Shown here: piece after piece, positions 17,763-28,836 of the stretch
Layout: each line of letters begins with the position of its first letter
How positions within the stretch are numbered: the first letter of the stretch is position 1
Notes under the pieces: generated by a model
Seen by the model: only the letters and a program-made list of their open reading frames with translations
Databases searched by the model: none
Told to the model about the DNA's origin: nothing
Source: Sulfitobacter sp. F26204
Lineage (GTDB): Bacteria > Pseudomonadota > Alphaproteobacteria > Rhodobacterales > Rhodobacteraceae
Length of the DNA: 64,000 nt
NCBI RefSeq assembly: GCF_026410305.1
Contig: NZ_JAPMLQ010000002.1
Span: 744,001 to 808,000, forward strand
Direction of reading: 5' to 3'
Made by a program: the position numbers and the translations under genes

Positions 17763-19862
17763 ATGGAAACCACACTCCTTTTTGCGCCGCTGGTTGGCGC
17801 GCTTGTTGCCGGTTTCGGTTGGAAGTTGATGGGCGAAACCGCTGCGCAGTGGATCACCACGGGCCTGTTGTTTCTGTCTGCGGCCTTGTCTTGGATTGTG
17901 TTTCTGTCCTTTGACGGCCCGACAGAGCATATCCAGATCCTGCGCTTTATCGAATCCGGTAGCCTAAGCACCGACTGGTCGATCCGCCTGGATCGTATGA
18001 CCGCAATCATGCTGATCGTCGTGACCACGGTTTCCGCGCTCGTGCACCTTTATTCCTTTGGCTATATGGCGCATGACGATAATTTCAGCGGCGAGGGGGA
18101 AAATTATCGGGCCCGTTTCTTTGCCTATCTGTCGTTCTTTACCTTTGCGATGTTGATGCTGGTCACCTCTGACAATCTTGTTCAGATGTTCTTTGGCTGG
18201 GAAGGTGTCGGCGTGGCCTCTTATCTCTTGATCGGTTTCTACTACAAGAAACCCAGCGCAAATGCGGCGGCGATCAAGGCCTTTGTGGTGAACAGGGTGG
18301 GCGATTTCGGTTTCGCGCTTGGGATCATGGCGCTGTATCTGATGACGGACAGCATCCGTTTCGACGATATTTTTGCGGCGGCCCCCGATCTGGCAGAGCA
18401 GACCATCGGCTTTCTCTGGACCGACTGGAATGCGGCGAACCTGATCGCCTTTTTGCTGTTTGTCGGCGCGATGGGGAAATCGGCGCAGTTGTTCCTGCAC
18501 ACCTGGTTGCCCGATGCGATGGAAGGCCCGACGCCTGTGTCGGCATTGATCCATGCCGCGACAATGGTGACGGCGGGTGTTTTCCTTGTTTGCCGGATGT
18601 CGCCAATCATGGAATTCGCGCCCGAAGCAATGATGTTTGTAACCTTTATCGGGGCCACAACCGCGTTGTTCGCAGCGACCGTGGGGCTGGTTCAGAACGA
18701 CATCAAGCGCGTCATTGCCTATTCGACCTGTTCACAGCTGGGCTATATGTTCGTGGCGGCAGGTGTTGGCATGTACTCGGCGGCAATGTTCCACCTGTTC
18801 ACTCATGCCTTCTTTAAGGCAATGTTGTTCCTTGGCGCGGGTTCAGTCATTCATGCGATGCATCACGAGCAGGACATGCGTAATTATGGCGGTCTGCGCA
18901 AAAAGATCCCCTATACCTTTGCTGCCATGATGATTGGTACGCTCGCGATTACCGGTGTGGGTATTCCGCTGACGCATTTCGGCTTTGCTGGTTTCCTGTC
19001 AAAAGACGCGATTATCGAGAGCGCATGGGCAGGTGGGTCGATGTATGGTTTCTGGCTGCTGGTGGCAGCGGCGGCGATGACCTCCTTTTACAGCTGGCGT
19101 CTGATGTTCATGACTTTCTACGGCAAGCCGCGCGGTGACAAACATACTCATGAACATGCCCATGAATCGCCCATGGTAATGCTGGTGCCTTTGGGGGTCT
19201 TGGCATTGGGGGCGATTTTTGCCGGGATGCTGTGGTTCAAGCCGTTCTTTGGCGATCACAAATATGTCGCGGCGTTTTACGATATTCCGCTCGCGGAAAT
19301 GGCAGAAGGGACTGACACCCATACAAGCGGGGCAGAGGACAATCAGGGCAAATCGGATGACGGACATGGTGCAACGGAAGCGCATCATGCGGCATTTGGC
19401 GGTGCACCGGGCGAGGGGGCCTTGTTCTTTGGTCCTGACAACCACGTGTTGGAAGACGCCCATGCGGCACCGAAATGGGTCAAGGTTGCACCCTTTGTTG
19501 CCATGCTCTTTGGGCTTATCATGGCATTGTGGTTCTACATCTGGAATCCGAGCCTGCCCAAGCGTCTGGCCGAAAACCAGCAACCGCTGTATCAGTTCTT
19601 TTTGAACAAATGGTATTTTGACGAACTCTACGATGTCGTATTTGTAAGACCCGCCAAAGCCATCGGTCGCTTTTTCTGGAAGCGCGGCGACGGGAATGTC
19701 ATCGACGGGACGCTCAACGGTATTGCCATGGGCATTGTGCCTTTTTTCACACGGCTCGCCGGTAAGGCACAGTCGGGTTACATCTTCACCTATGCCTTTG
19801 CCATGGTGATCGGCATTGCGGTGCTGGTGACATGGATGACGATGACCGGAGGGGCGCACTAA
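17763..19862 (+). CDS. nuoL: NADH-quinone oxidoreductase subunit L
   Basis: A 699-residue antiporter-like proton-channel subunit with the long lateral helix at the C-terminus. [52 protein letters not shown] and the [17 protein letters not shown] segments are intact. Between the last core helices and the lateral helix lies a long polar loop rich in His, Asp and Glu ([11 protein letters not shown], then several further His clusters up to AHAAPKW). The stop overlaps the nuoM start (TAATG). Confidence 0.97.
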   Translation: METTLLFAPLVGALVAGFGWKLMGETAAQWITTGLLFLSAALSWIVFLSFDGPTEHIQILRFIESGSLSTDWSIRLDRMTAIMLIVVTTVSALVHLYSFGYMAHDDNFSGEGENYRARFFAYLSFFTFAMLMLVTSDNLVQMFFGWEGVGVASYLLIGFYYKKPSANAAAIKAFVVNRVGDFGFALGIMALYLMTDSIRFDDIFAAAPDLAEQTIGFLWTDWNAANLIAFLLFVGAMGKSAQLFLHTWLPDAMEGPTPVSALIHAATMVTAGVFLVCRMSPIMEFAPEAMMFVTFIGATTALFAATVGLVQNDIKRVIAYSTCSQLGYMFVAAGVGMYSAAMFHLFTHAFFKAMLFLGAGSVIHAMHHEQDMRNYGGLRKKIPYTFAAMMIGTLAITGVGIPLTHFGFAGFLSKDAIIESAWAGGSMYGFWLLVAAAAMTSFYSWRLMFMTFYGKPRGDKHTHEHAHESPMVMLVPLGVLALGAIFAGMLWFKPFFGDHKYVAAFYDIPLAEMAEGTDTHTSGAEDNQGKSDDGHGATEAHHAAFGGAPGEGALFFGPDNHVLEDAHAAPKWVKVAPFVAMLFGLIMALWFYIWNPSLPKRLAENQQPLYQFFLNKWYFDELYDVVFVRPAKAIGRFFWKRGDGNVIDGTLNGIAMGIVPFFTRLAGKAQSGYIFTYAFAMVIGIAVLVTWMTMTGGAH

Positions 19863-21424
19863 TGGATACCCATCTGCTTTCCATTATCACTTTTCTGCCT
19901 GCCTTTGCCGCGGTGATCCTTGCGGTCTTTCTGCGGGGTGATGACGCCGCGGCGCAGCGCAATGCCAAGTGGCTGGCGATGATCACCACCACGGCGACCT
20001 TTGTGATCTCCTTGTTTGTGTTGTTTGAATTCGACCCGCAGGATACCGGTTTCCAGTTTGTGACCGAAGCTGAATGGCTTCTGGGGCTCAAGTACCGCCT
20101 TGGCGTGGACGGCATTTCGGTCCTTTTTGTGATGTTAACCACTTTCATGATGCCGCTGGTGATTGCCGCCTCGTGGAATGTGGACAAACGGGTCAAGGAA
20201 TACATGATTGCCTTCCTGATGCTGGAAACGCTCATGCTGGGCGTCTTCATGGCGCTGGACCTGATCCTGTTCTACCTGTTCTTCGAAGCAGGGCTGATCC
20301 CGATGTTCCTGATCATCGGTATCTGGGGCGGGGCGAACCGCATTTATGCCAGCTTCAAGTTTTTCCTTTATACCTTTCTTGGTTCGGTGTTGATGCTGGT
20401 GGCGATGGTTGCGATGTTTTCGGAGGCCGGGACCACCTGTATCGCGGCCTGCGACGTCAGCCTGTTGAAACACCAGTTCGGCAGCGAGTCTTTCAGTATT
20501 CTTGGCATCCAGATTGTCGGCGGCATGCAGACACTGATGTTCCTGGCGTTCTTTGCGAGTTTTGCGGTCAAGATGCCAATGTGGCCGGTGCATACCTGGT
20601 TGCCTGATGCGCATGTGCAGGCACCGACGGCCGGTTCTGTGGTACTGGCTGCAATCCTGTTGAAGATGGGCGGCTACGGCTTTCTGCGCTTTACCTTACC
20701 GATGTTTCCCGTTGGATCCGATGTGATGGCACCACTGGTGCTTTGGATGTCTGCAATTGCGATTGTTTATACCTCGCTGGTGGCCCTTGTTCAGGACGAC
20801 ATGAAGAAGCTGATTGCCTATTCCTCTGTTGCCCACATGGGGTTTGTGACGATGGGTATTTTTGCCGGCAACCAGCAGGGCGTTGACGGTGCGATTTTCC
20901 AGATGGTCAGCCACGGCTTTATCTCTGCAGCGCTCTTTCTTCTGGTTGGTGTGATCTATGACAGGATGCACACCCGCGAGATTGACGCCTATGGTGGTCT
21001 TGTGAACCGGATGCCCGCCTATGCGATGGTCTTTATGTTCTTTACGATGGCGAACGTCGGCCTGCCGGGTACTTCAGGGTTCATCGGCGAGTTCCTGACC
21101 CTGATTGCGGTTTTCCAGGTCGACACATGGGTCGCAATGGTTGCAACAACGGGTGTGATCTTTTCAGCGGCCTATGCGCTGTGGCTGTATCGCCGCGTGG
21201 TGATGGGTGAGTTGATCAAGGAAAGCCTGAAGGCGATCAAGGACATGTCGCCGCGGGAAAAATGGATCCTGGCCCCACTGGTCGCCATGACACTGCTGCT
21301 GGGTGTCTATCCCGCATTGGTTTTGGATATTACGGGGCCGTCCGTGACAGCTCTGGTTGAGAACTACGCAAGCGCGGTAGAGGCGGCTGATACCTCCGTT
21401 CAAACCGCCACTGCATCGCATTAA
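19862..21424 (+). CDS. nuoM: NADH-quinone oxidoreductase subunit M
   Basis: A 520-residue antiporter-like proton-channel subunit. The family landmarks [36 protein letters not shown] with the conserved Lys, and [12 protein letters not shown] are present. The ATG at 19862 shares its A with the nuoL stop; the frame is open a little upstream but inside nuoL. Length is typical. Eleven nt separate it from nuoN, which has its own AAGGAAG site. Confidence 0.97.
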   Translation: MDTHLLSIITFLPAFAAVILAVFLRGDDAAAQRNAKWLAMITTTATFVISLFVLFEFDPQDTGFQFVTEAEWLLGLKYRLGVDGISVLFVMLTTFMMPLVIAASWNVDKRVKEYMIAFLMLETLMLGVFMALDLILFYLFFEAGLIPMFLIIGIWGGANRIYASFKFFLYTFLGSVLMLVAMVAMFSEAGTTCIAACDVSLLKHQFGSESFSILGIQIVGGMQTLMFLAFFASFAVKMPMWPVHTWLPDAHVQAPTAGSVVLAAILLKMGGYGFLRFTLPMFPVGSDVMAPLVLWMSAIAIVYTSLVALVQDDMKKLIAYSSVAHMGFVTMGIFAGNQQGVDGAIFQMVSHGFISAALFLLVGVIYDRMHTREIDAYGGLVNRMPAYAMVFMFFTMANVGLPGTSGFIGEFLTLIAVFQVDTWVAMVATTGVIFSAAYALWLYRRVVMGELIKESLKAIKDMSPREKWILAPLVAMTLLLGVYPALVLDITGPSVTALVENYASAVEAADTSVQTATASH

Positions 21425-21435
21425 GGAAGTCCACG

Positions 21436-22878
21436 ATGATTGCCGCTGATCTGAATGTCATTTTGCCGGAAATCCTGCTGTCGGCCTTTGCGCTGCTGGG
21501 ATTAATGGTTGCTGTCTATACCACCAAGGACAAGGTGGGTGGGATGCTTGTCTGGATCACGGCGGCTGTCTTTGTCGTGTTGGCCGCCTACATCGGGCTG
21601 ACAGGCGAAGGAACGCAGAGCGCGTTTAACGGAATGTTCATCGAGGACGGATTTGCCCGGTTTGCCAAGGTAACGATCCTGCTGTCAGCAGCAGCGGTAT
21701 TGGTGATGTCGGAAAACTATATGCGGAGCCGTGGTCTGCTGCGCTTTGAGTATCCCATTCTTGTCGCGCTCAGCGTTGTTGGCATGATGATGATGGTCAG
21801 TGCCGGTGATCTTATGGCGCTTTACATGGGTCTGGAGCTGCAGTCCCTGGCGCTTTACGTGGTGGCGTCGCTGCGCCGTGATTCCGTGCGTTCCACCGAA
21901 GCGGGGCTGAAGTATTTTGTGTTGGGCGCGCTGTCCTCAGGTTTGTTGCTTTACGGTGCATCGCTGGTTTACGGTTATGCAGGAACGACATTGTTCTCGG
22001 GCATCATTACGACCGCACAGGCAGGCGAGACATCGCTGGGCCTGTTGTTTGGCCTGGTCTTTTTGATTGCCGGCCTTGCGTTCAAGGTATCTGCGGTGCC
22101 ATTCCATATGTGGACGCCTGACGTTTACGAAGGGTCGCCAACACCGGTCACCGCCTTTTTCGCAACCGCGCCCAAAATGGCGGCGATGGCGCTGTTTGCC
22201 CGAGTTCTGCATGATGCCTTTGGCAATGCCGTGAGCGACTGGAGCCAGGTCATCGCGCTTTTGTCCCTGCTATCGATGTTTCTTGGTGCTGTTGCCGCGA
22301 TCGGGCAAACGAATATCAAACGTCTGATGGCGTTTTCCTCTATCGCGCATATGGGCTATGCGCTGATGGGTTTGGCGGCGGGCACCGCCTTTGGTGTGCA
22401 GGCGATGCTGGTCTATATGGCGATCTATGTGACAATGAACGTCGGTGCCTTTTCCTTTATTCTGATGATGCAAAAGGATGGTGCGCCGGTGACGGATATT
22501 GCGTCCTTGAACATGTACGCCAAGACCAATCCTGGACGCGCCCTGTCGATGTTGGTGTTGTTGTTCAGTCTTGCCGGGGTGCCGCCTATGCTGGGCTTTT
22601 TCGGCAAGCTTTATGTCCTGCGCGCAGCTTACGATGCTGGACTTGTGTGGTTGGCCGTTGCCGGTGTGGTCGCATCTGTGATCGGTGCCTATTATTACCT
22701 GCGGATCGTGTTCTACATGTATTTCGGCGAAGAACCAACCGAACAACTTGACCGGTCCAGCGGAAGGATCCTGCCTGCGTTTCTGACGGTATCCGCGGTG
22801 ATCATGGTTCTGGGCATCATCAATATGTTCGGGGTCGAGGCAGCCGCAGTTGAAGCCGCTGGCGCGTTGGTGAATTGA
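21436..22878 (+). CDS. nuoN: NADH-quinone oxidoreductase subunit N
   Basis: A 480-residue antiporter-like proton-channel subunit and the last nuo gene. [20 protein letters not shown] carries the conserved Glu; [19 protein letters not shown] contains the channel Lys; [19 protein letters not shown] and [13 protein letters not shown] are also intact. It has its own ribosome-binding site. No terminator follows; the operon appears to read on into birA. Confidence 0.97.
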   Translation: MIAADLNVILPEILLSAFALLGLMVAVYTTKDKVGGMLVWITAAVFVVLAAYIGLTGEGTQSAFNGMFIEDGFARFAKVTILLSAAAVLVMSENYMRSRGLLRFEYPILVALSVVGMMMMVSAGDLMALYMGLELQSLALYVVASLRRDSVRSTEAGLKYFVLGALSSGLLLYGASLVYGYAGTTLFSGIITTAQAGETSLGLLFGLVFLIAGLAFKVSAVPFHMWTPDVYEGSPTPVTAFFATAPKMAAMALFARVLHDAFGNAVSDWSQVIALLSLLSMFLGAVAAIGQTNIKRLMAFSSIAHMGYALMGLAAGTAFGVQAMLVYMAIYVTMNVGAFSFILMMQKDGAPVTDIASLNMYAKTNPGRALSMLVLLFSLAGVPPMLGFFGKLYVLRAAYDAGLVWLAVAGVVASVIGAYYYLRIVFYMYFGEEPTEQLDRSSGRILPAFLTVSAVIMVLGIINMFGVEAAAVEAAGALVN

Positions 22879-22930
22879 ACCATTCTGGCTTGCCCCTGCT
22901 ATGGACAGGTCGATTTGTCCGGATGTGCAG

Positions 22931-23665
22931 ATGAACAATTGGCCGCAAGGCTATGGCCGTCATGTGCTGGATGTAGTCGACAGCACCCTTTCCGAAGCGG
23001 CGCGCCTGTTGCCTGACCTTGCTGGTCCCACGTGGATCCTTGCGTTAGAGCAGACAGAGGCACGGGGCAGGCGTGGTCGCGCCTGGGCAACGCCACGCGG
23101 AAACTTTGCCGGAACTTTGGTGATGCGACGGGCCGAAACGCCAGCAGTTGCAGCGTTGCGTTCTTTTGTGACGTCGCTGGCGCTTTTGCGCAGCTTTGCC
23201 GCGGTTACCGGGATGCCGGATGCCTTTGCGTTGAAATGGCCAAATGATGTATTGCTCAACGGCGGCAAAGTGGCTGGGATCCTGCTTGAGAGCATTGGCG
23301 ATCATCTGGTGATCGGCGTTGGTGTGAACCTTGTGCATGCACCGCGACCGGACCAGGTAGAGGCGGGTGCGCTACGCCCGGTGAGCCTTGCCGGTGAGTT
23401 GGGGGTAGACGTCAGTCCTGAGGTATTTCTGGATACGCTCGCCGCTCAATATGCTATACTGGAAAACCAGTTCACGGCACATGGCTTTGCTCCAATCCGC
23501 CGTGGCTGGCTGGATCATGCGGCAAAGCTGGGCGAGGTGATCACCGCCCGTACCATGCGAGATGAGACAATTGGCACCTTTCAGGATGTCGACGAAGACG
23601 GAAATCTTGTTTTACAGACATCCAAGGGGCCCGTGGCGATCACGGCGGCAGATGTGTTTTTCTAA
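22931..23665 (+). CDS. birA: Biotin--[acetyl-CoA carboxylase] ligase (monofunctional BirA)
   Basis: Joins biotin to the biotin-carrier Lys of carboxylases by way of biotinyl-AMP. The catalytic domain starts near the N-terminus with VDSTLSEAARL. It has the biotin/ATP loop ARGRRGRAW, the ALKWPNDVLLNGGKVAGILLE core and a small C-terminal SH3-like domain ending ITAADVFF. There is no helix-turn-helix region, so it is an enzyme only and not a repressor. I prefer ATG 22931 (244 residues); ATG 22901 is in frame and would add ten residues. It follows nuoN by 52 nt and precedes coaX by 12 nt. Confidence 0.92.
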   Translation: MNNWPQGYGRHVLDVVDSTLSEAARLLPDLAGPTWILALEQTEARGRRGRAWATPRGNFAGTLVMRRAETPAVAALRSFVTSLALLRSFAAVTGMPDAFALKWPNDVLLNGGKVAGILLESIGDHLVIGVGVNLVHAPRPDQVEAGALRPVSLAGELGVDVSPEVFLDTLAAQYAILENQFTAHGFAPIRRGWLDHAAKLGEVITARTMRDETIGTFQDVDEDGNLVLQTSKGPVAITAADVFF

Positions 23666-23677
23666 GGGGACCAACCC

Positions 23678-24454
23678 ATGCTTTTGGCGATTGATTGCGG
23701 CAATACCAACACGGTTTTTTCAATTTATGATGGCGATCATGCGCTCTGTACGATGCGCACGTCCACCCATCATGCCCGGACGGCGGATGCCTATTTTACC
23801 TGGTTCTCGACATTGCTGAATCACTACAAGATCGATCCCGAAATCACTGAAGTGATCATTTCATCCACGGTGCCACGCGTGGTGTTTAACCTGCGCGTGT
23901 TTTCGGACCAGTTTTTCAATTGTCGTCCATTGGTTGTGGGCAAGCCTGACTGCCTGTTGCCGACAAACCCGCGTGTGGATGAGGGCACGCTGGTCGGGCC
24001 GGACCGGTTGGTGAATGCTGCTGGTGCCTATGATCGCCATGGTGGCAACCTGATTGTGGTCGATTTCGGAACGGCGACCACCTTTGATGTGGCGGATCAT
24101 GATGGGGCCTATGTAGGCGGTGTGATTGCGCCGGGGGTAAATCTGTCACTTGAGGCACTTCATATGGCGGCTGCTGCCTTGCCGCATGTGGACATTACCA
24201 AACCGCAACGTGTAGTAGGCACCAACACCGTTGCTTGTATGCAGTCCGGCGTCTTTTGGGGCTATGTCGGATTGGTGAAAGAAATTTGCGCCCGTATCAA
24301 AGCAGAACGTGAAAGCCCGATGAAAATAATCGCAACTGGCGGCCTGGCGTCGCTGTTTGCGCAAACCGAAGATCTTTTTGATGTCATAGAAAATGACCTC
24401 ACGATGCACGGCCTGACCGTGATACATAAATATAATAAGGAAATAGCTGGATAA
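23678..24454 (+). CDS. coaX: Type III pantothenate kinase
   Basis: A 258-residue ASKHA-fold kinase catalysing the first step of CoA synthesis from pantothenate. The phosphate-binding start LLAIDCGNTNTVFS, the GPDRLVNAAGAY substrate motif, VVDFGTATTFDV and GGVIAPGVNLS are all present. The stop shares an A with the RNase J start (TAATG). The order birA-coaX-rnj after nuoN is, as I recall, common in Rhodobacterales and other alphaproteobacteria, linking biotin and CoA cofactor genes to the respiratory operon. Confidence 0.94.
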   Translation: MLLAIDCGNTNTVFSIYDGDHALCTMRTSTHHARTADAYFTWFSTLLNHYKIDPEITEVIISSTVPRVVFNLRVFSDQFFNCRPLVVGKPDCLLPTNPRVDEGTLVGPDRLVNAAGAYDRHGGNLIVVDFGTATTFDVADHDGAYVGGVIAPGVNLSLEALHMAAAALPHVDITKPQRVVGTNTVACMQSGVFWGYVGLVKEICARIKAERESPMKIIATGGLASLFAQTEDLFDVIENDLTMHGLTVIHKYNKEIAG

Positions 24455-26121
24455 TGAGCAGCGAAAGATTAATCTACCTTCCCCTTGGCGGGGCGGGTGA
24501 AATAGGCATGAATGCCTATGTGTACGGATATGGAAAACCGGGCAAGGAACGCCTGATTGTTGTGGACCTTGGAGTGGCCTTTCCTGACATGGACAGCTCA
24601 CCCGGTGTCGATCTGATCATTGCAGACATTGCCTGGCTGCGTGCGCGCAAGGACCAGATTGAAGCGGTGTTCGTCACTCATGCCCATGAAGACCATGTCG
24701 GGGGTGTCTCCCATACCTATGGTCAGTTGCAAGCCCCGATTTATGCGCGCAAGTTCACCGCGAATATCACCAAGCGCAAGATGGATGAGCACGGCCATCC
24801 CGATGATGCAGTTCGGGTTATAGGTGCCTGGCCCGAGCAGATTGATGCAGGGCCGTTTACGGTGGGATTCCTCCCGATCTCGCATTCGATTCCGGAAAGT
24901 TCGGCATTGGTGATCGACACGCCGGCGGGGCGTGTGATCCATTCGGGTGATTTCAAGATCGACCGTACTCCGGGGGTGGGCGAAGCCTATGATCCCGACC
25001 TATGGGCCGAGGTTTGCAAGGATGGCATCAAGGCGCTGATCTGTGACAGTACCAATGTCTTTTCGCCGGATCCGGGGCGGTCTGAAGCGACACTTGGCCC
25101 CGCTCTTGAAGAGTTGGTCAGTGCTGCCGAGGGTATGGTTGTCGCGACAACCTTTGCATCCAACGTGGCACGGGTGAAAACGCTGGCCATGGCGGCGGAC
25201 AAGGCAGGGCGTTCAGTTGTCCTGTTGGGACGCGCAATGAAACGCATGGTCGAAGCATCACTTGAAACCGGTGTGATGAAGGATTTCCCGCCAATCGTCA
25301 GCCCAGAGGAGGCACGCGGTATTCCACGTGAGAACCTGATGCTGTTGGTGACCGGATCGCAGGGCGAACGCCGTGCGGCAAGCGCGCAATTGGCCCGCGG
25401 AAAGTTTCAAGGGATCGAGATGAAGGAGGGAGATCTGTTTCTCTTCTCGTCCAAGACGATTCCGGGGAACGAAAAAGGCGTCATTCGCATTATGAACCAG
25501 TTCTCTGAACGTGGCGTCGATGTCGTGGATGACAGTTCTGGCAGATACCATGTGTCGGGTCATGCCAATCGTCCCGACCTCGAGACTCTCCACGACGTGG
25601 TGAAGCCACAGGTGCTGATCCCCATGCATGGTGAACACCGCCACCTGCGCGAGCATGTGAAGATTGCCGAAGGCAAGGGCATTGCCGGTGTACTGGCCGT
25701 CAACGGTATGATGATCGACCTGTCAGGCAATGAGCCCAAGGTTGCGGAATATGTCGAGACAGGGCGTACTTATATCGACGGATCGGTCCAGATCGGTGCA
25801 CTTGACGGTGTTGTGCGTGATCGTATCCGCATGGCGTTGAACGGACATGTAACAGTCACCGTCATTCTGGACGATGAGGACGAACCGCTGGGAGATCCTT
25901 GGGTCGATACTATGGGCCTGCCTGAGGTTGGAAAATCCGGGGCACCGCTGGCCGACGTGCTGGAAGAAGACCTGAGCCAGTTTCTGGGGCGGTCCAAGGC
26001 GGCAACGCTGCGTGATGATACCAAGCTGAATGATGGGTTGAAGCGCGTCCTGCGCCAGTCTGCCCAAGAAGAAATCGGCAAAAAACCCGAAGTGACGGTC
26101 GTGGTCAGCCGGTTGAGTTAA
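24454..26121 (+). CDS. rnj: Ribonuclease J
   Basis: A 555-residue metallo-beta-lactamase/beta-CASP RNase with 5'-exonuclease and endonuclease activity in RNA decay and rRNA maturation. The zinc-binding motif THAHEDH gives His76, His78, Asp80 and His81. HSGDFKID and the beta-CASP segments SGHANRPD and PMHGEHRHL follow. It is coupled to coaX by TAATG and is the last gene of the long operon, ending about 25 nt before a strong hairpin. Confidence 0.95.
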   Translation: MSSERLIYLPLGGAGEIGMNAYVYGYGKPGKERLIVVDLGVAFPDMDSSPGVDLIIADIAWLRARKDQIEAVFVTHAHEDHVGGVSHTYGQLQAPIYARKFTANITKRKMDEHGHPDDAVRVIGAWPEQIDAGPFTVGFLPISHSIPESSALVIDTPAGRVIHSGDFKIDRTPGVGEAYDPDLWAEVCKDGIKALICDSTNVFSPDPGRSEATLGPALEELVSAAEGMVVATTFASNVARVKTLAMAADKAGRSVVLLGRAMKRMVEASLETGVMKDFPPIVSPEEARGIPRENLMLLVTGSQGERRAASAQLARGKFQGIEMKEGDLFLFSSKTIPGNEKGVIRIMNQFSERGVDVVDDSSGRYHVSGHANRPDLETLHDVVKPQVLIPMHGEHRHLREHVKIAEGKGIAGVLAVNGMMIDLSGNEPKVAEYVETGRTYIDGSVQIGALDGVVRDRIRMALNGHVTVTVILDDEDEPLGDPWVDTMGLPEVGKSGAPLADVLEEDLSQFLGRSKAATLRDDTKLNDGLKRVLRQSAQEEIGKKPEVTVVVSRLS

Positions 26122-26146
26122 GCGCTGTTACAGGCACAGGACAACG

Positions 26147-26180
26147 AAAAACGGCCCCCCAGTGATGCGGGGCCGTTTTT
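26147..26180. terminator. Bidirectional intrinsic terminator
   Basis: A perfect 12-bp stem (AAAAACGGCCCC at 26147-26158 with GGGGCCGTTTTT at 26169-26180) around a 10-nt loop. The run of T on one arm and A on the other makes it work on both strands. It sits between the convergent rnj (ends 26121) and helicase (ends 26198) genes. Confidence 0.92.
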
Positions 26181-26197
26181 ATTGGGGGGTAAAGGGG

Positions 26198-27769
26198 TTA
26201 GCTGTCGGGGCGGTCCGCAAAGCTGAGTTCGATGAACTCCGGCGTATGGTCGCCCAGGCCAATAACCTTGTGGTTTTGGCTGCGATCATTGCCGCGCCCG
26301 CCACGGTTGTCATTTCGGCCACCACGGTTGTCGTTTCTACCCTGTTTGTTGTCACGCCCGCCGTCGCGCTTGGCCTCGCGGTCATGGTTGTTTTTGTCAG
26401 AACGCTGTTCCGACTGTACCTGCCTGGACGTTTCAGATGCCTTTGACGCGTCTTTGCCAGTCTCCTTTTGGGGGGCCTCCGCCTTGGCCTCTTGCGCCTT
26501 TGGCGTTTCGGCCTTGGGTGCGGCATCGGACTTGCGGCTGCGCGAACGGCTACGCTTGGGCTTTGCCCCGGACTCATCCGCTGATTTCTTCTCCGGTACC
26601 TCGTCGGGAGTGGCATTCCCCCCGAGCGGGTTATCCAGACGCGGAATTTCGCGTTGTACCAGACGCTCCACATCCGCGAGGTTTTTCTCATCCCGCAGGG
26701 TGCAGATCATGATCGCGGTGCCATCGCGTCCCGCACGACCGGTACGGCCAATGCGATGCACGTAATCTTCTGCGTGACTGGGCACGTCAAAGTTGAACAC
26801 ATGGGATACCGAGGGCACATCAAGACCACGGGCAGCCACATCGGAAGCGATCAGAAAGCGCAAAGATCCTTCGCGGAAACCGTCCAGTGTGCGGGTACGC
26901 TGGCTTTGGTCAAGATCGCCATGGATCGGGGCGGCATCATAGCCATATTTCTTGAGGGACTTGGCAACGATGTCGACATCCATCTTGCGATTGCAGAATA
27001 CGATGGCATTGGTGCATTTGTCGCCTTCGGCATCGATCAAAGCTCTCAGGACTTTGCGTTTTTCCGATGCCTCACGGTCCTTGCGCGAGCCTTTGAACAT
27101 CAGCACACCCTGGGTGATATTCTCGCCGGTGGTGGCCTGCCGGGCAACTTCGATGCGTTCCGGGTTGCTGAGGAAGGTGTTGGTGATCCGCTCGATCTCG
27201 GGGGCCATGGTGGCAGAAAAGAACAACGTCTGCCGTGTGAAGGGGGTCAGACCAAAAATGCGCTCGATGTCAGGTATGAACCCCATGTCGAGCATCCGGT
27301 CGGCTTCGTCCACCACCATGATCTTGACGTCGTTCAGGATCAGTTTTCCGCGTTCGAAATGATCAAGCAAGCGGCCCGGTGTGGCAATCAGAACGTCGAC
27401 GCCCTTGTCGATGGCGATGTCTTGTTCTTTGAACGATACGCCGCCAATCAATAGCGCCTTGGTCAGTTTGACATGTTTGGCGTAGGTGTCGAAATTTTCG
27501 GCAACCTGTGCGGCCAATTCACGTGTGGGGCATAGCACCAGCGAGCGTGGCATCCGCGCGCGCGCGCGGCCACGGGCAAGCATCGTGATCATCGGAAGCG
27601 TAAAGCTTGCGGTTTTTCCGGTGCCGGTCTGGGCGATGCCCAGAACATCGCGGCCTTCGAGGGCAGGAGGGATCGCACCTGCCTGAATCGGGGTGGGTGT
27701 CTCATATCCGGCCTCGTTGATGGCCTTGAGCACTTTTGGGCTGAGCTTCAGATCAGAAAATTTTGTCAT
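26198..27769 (-). CDS. DEAD-box RNA helicase (RhlE type)
   Basis: A 523-residue ATP-dependent RNA helicase. Motifs in order: Q motif (TPTPIQ), Walker A AQTGTGKT (46-53), PTRELAAQ, TPGRLLDH, VVDEADRMLDMGF, FSATM, and in the second domain ARGLDVP and HRIGRTGRAGR. The last roughly 140 residues are low-complexity: acidic/basic with RSRSRSRK, then RNDNRGGR-type repeats that probably bind RNA. Start MTKFSDL at 27769 was chosen; upstream codons in frame are not family-like. Roles in ribosome assembly or cold adaptation are usual for the family. Confidence 0.93.
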   Translation of the reverse strand: MTKFSDLKLSPKVLKAINEAGYETPTPIQAGAIPPALEGRDVLGIAQTGTGKTASFTLPMITMLARGRARARMPRSLVLCPTRELAAQVAENFDTYAKHVKLTKALLIGGVSFKEQDIAIDKGVDVLIATPGRLLDHFERGKLILNDVKIMVVDEADRMLDMGFIPDIERIFGLTPFTRQTLFFSATMAPEIERITNTFLSNPERIEVARQATTGENITQGVLMFKGSRKDREASEKRKVLRALIDAEGDKCTNAIVFCNRKMDVDIVAKSLKKYGYDAAPIHGDLDQSQRTRTLDGFREGSLRFLIASDVAARGLDVPSVSHVFNFDVPSHAEDYVHRIGRTGRAGRDGTAIMICTLRDEKNLADVERLVQREIPRLDNPLGGNATPDEVPEKKSADESGAKPKRSRSRSRKSDAAPKAETPKAQEAKAEAPQKETGKDASKASETSRQVQSEQRSDKNNHDREAKRDGGRDNKQGRNDNRGGRNDNRGGRGNDRSQNHKVIGLGDHTPEFIELSFADRPDS

Positions 27770-27906
27770 ATGTGTCCGGGTTTTGCGGACACGTTGTGGC
27801 CCGCTGCATCTGTCATATCGGCCCGCATGGCCCAAACGGCGGCATCTGCCGCGATATGTTGCGCACCGATACCAACTTGGGGGGAGATCGTCAAATAGAA
27901 CGGGAA

Positions 27907-28836
27907 TCAGGAGCTGTGGTGAGGAAAATGCTTGGCTGTTGTGGTATTTAGATCAAATTTCACCTCTCTGAGCAGACCTTGGGAGGCAAGCCTGCGGCGC
28001 AGGGCGGGGGTGTCGGCACAAACTTCGTCGAAAAACGCCCGCAGACCCGTTTCACCGTTTTCGGCCTCGATGGTTGCAAAGAGTTCGTGCATCGAAAGCC
28101 CGCCCTTTTCACGGGGACGATTGGGGGCAAGTTCGGCGCGGTAGGACCCTTTATCGAAGCGGTAGCGAAAGGCGGCGTACCACTCTTCCCAGGATGTTGC
28201 ATGACAATGGGCGAGGTCGATGCCTGCTGTGGTTTCCGGACCTTGCAGCATCTGATCGTGTTGGAAGGCGTTGTGGATCTGGATGCGCATGCCTTGCAAA
28301 CCGCTGCGCACGAAGCACTTTCCTGCGAGATGGCTCAGGAACCCACCTTTGATATGGGGCCCGTAGGTTGGATAAAGCTCTGCGACAATGCGGGCGCGGT
28401 CCGGTCCGTTGGGGACGAAGGCCTTGAATCGGCTGCCGTCACCCGCAAGCTGTTCCATTGGCCGGATACGCGCGATTTTATCGGCTTTTGGCAGGGCGGC
28501 GAGGATTTCGCCCACAGGCTGCTGTGCAACAAGAAACTCATCCACGTCCATATGGATCAGCCAGTCGACCTCGGTCCGACGGTGATAGGCATGGGTGGCG
28601 TTTTGTGTCTGGCGCACCTGGTGTTTTTTGGGGCGCTTGCCCCTCCACCATGCGTCGTTGCACAGGGTTGGTTTGATTTTGGGGTGAGCCTTGAGGATGT
28701 CAAACGCGGCCTGATTGTCGTCATCAAGATAAAGGTAAAGCCGGTGGGCACCTGCCTCAAGGTGATAGGCGGCAAAATCAAGGATTGTCGCCACCGGTGC
28801 GAGGATCGTGGCGCTGATCCCCCAACTGTCGCTCAC
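27907..28836 (-). CDS. Glycosyltransferase family 2-like protein coupled to prfC
   Basis: A 309-residue enzyme starting at a GTG that overlaps the prfC stop (GTGA). It shows the GT-A-like layout of family 2/92 enzymes: an N-terminal nucleotide-binding region (ILAPVATILDFAAYHLEAGA), then the metal site DVDEF at residues 97-101 preceded by DWLIHM. A His in FQHDQ and several His/Trp later (LAHCHATSWEEWY) fit an active site. No membrane helix is visible. It resembles the DVDEF-type transferases at the right end of the window in broad layout only. Donor and acceptor are unknown. Confidence 0.78.
   Translation of the reverse strand: MSDSWGISATILAPVATILDFAAYHLEAGAHRLYLYLDDDNQAAFDILKAHPKIKPTLCNDAWWRGKRPKKHQVRQTQNATHAYHRRTEVDWLIHMDVDEFLVAQQPVGEILAALPKADKIARIRPMEQLAGDGSRFKAFVPNGPDRARIVAELYPTYGPHIKGGFLSHLAGKCFVRSGLQGMRIQIHNAFQHDQMLQGPETTAGIDLAHCHATSWEEWYAAFRYRFDKGSYRAELAPNRPREKGGLSMHELFATIEAENGETGLRAFFDEVCADTPALRRRLASQGLLREVKFDLNTTTAKHFPHHSS

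Noticed and set aside
18999..19859. A 286-codon minus-strand frame opposite the end of nuoL
   Set aside because: Antisense to a clear subunit gene, with no ribosome-binding site or recognisable domain.
26147..26180. The palindrome as a recombination or attachment site
   Set aside because: GC stem with A and T tails between convergent genes is fully explained as a bidirectional terminator, and no integrase is nearby.
26232..27454. Several plus-strand frames opposite the helicase gene
   Set aside because: They mirror the DEAD-box motifs and Arg/Gly/Asn repeats; the minus-strand gene has every expected motif.
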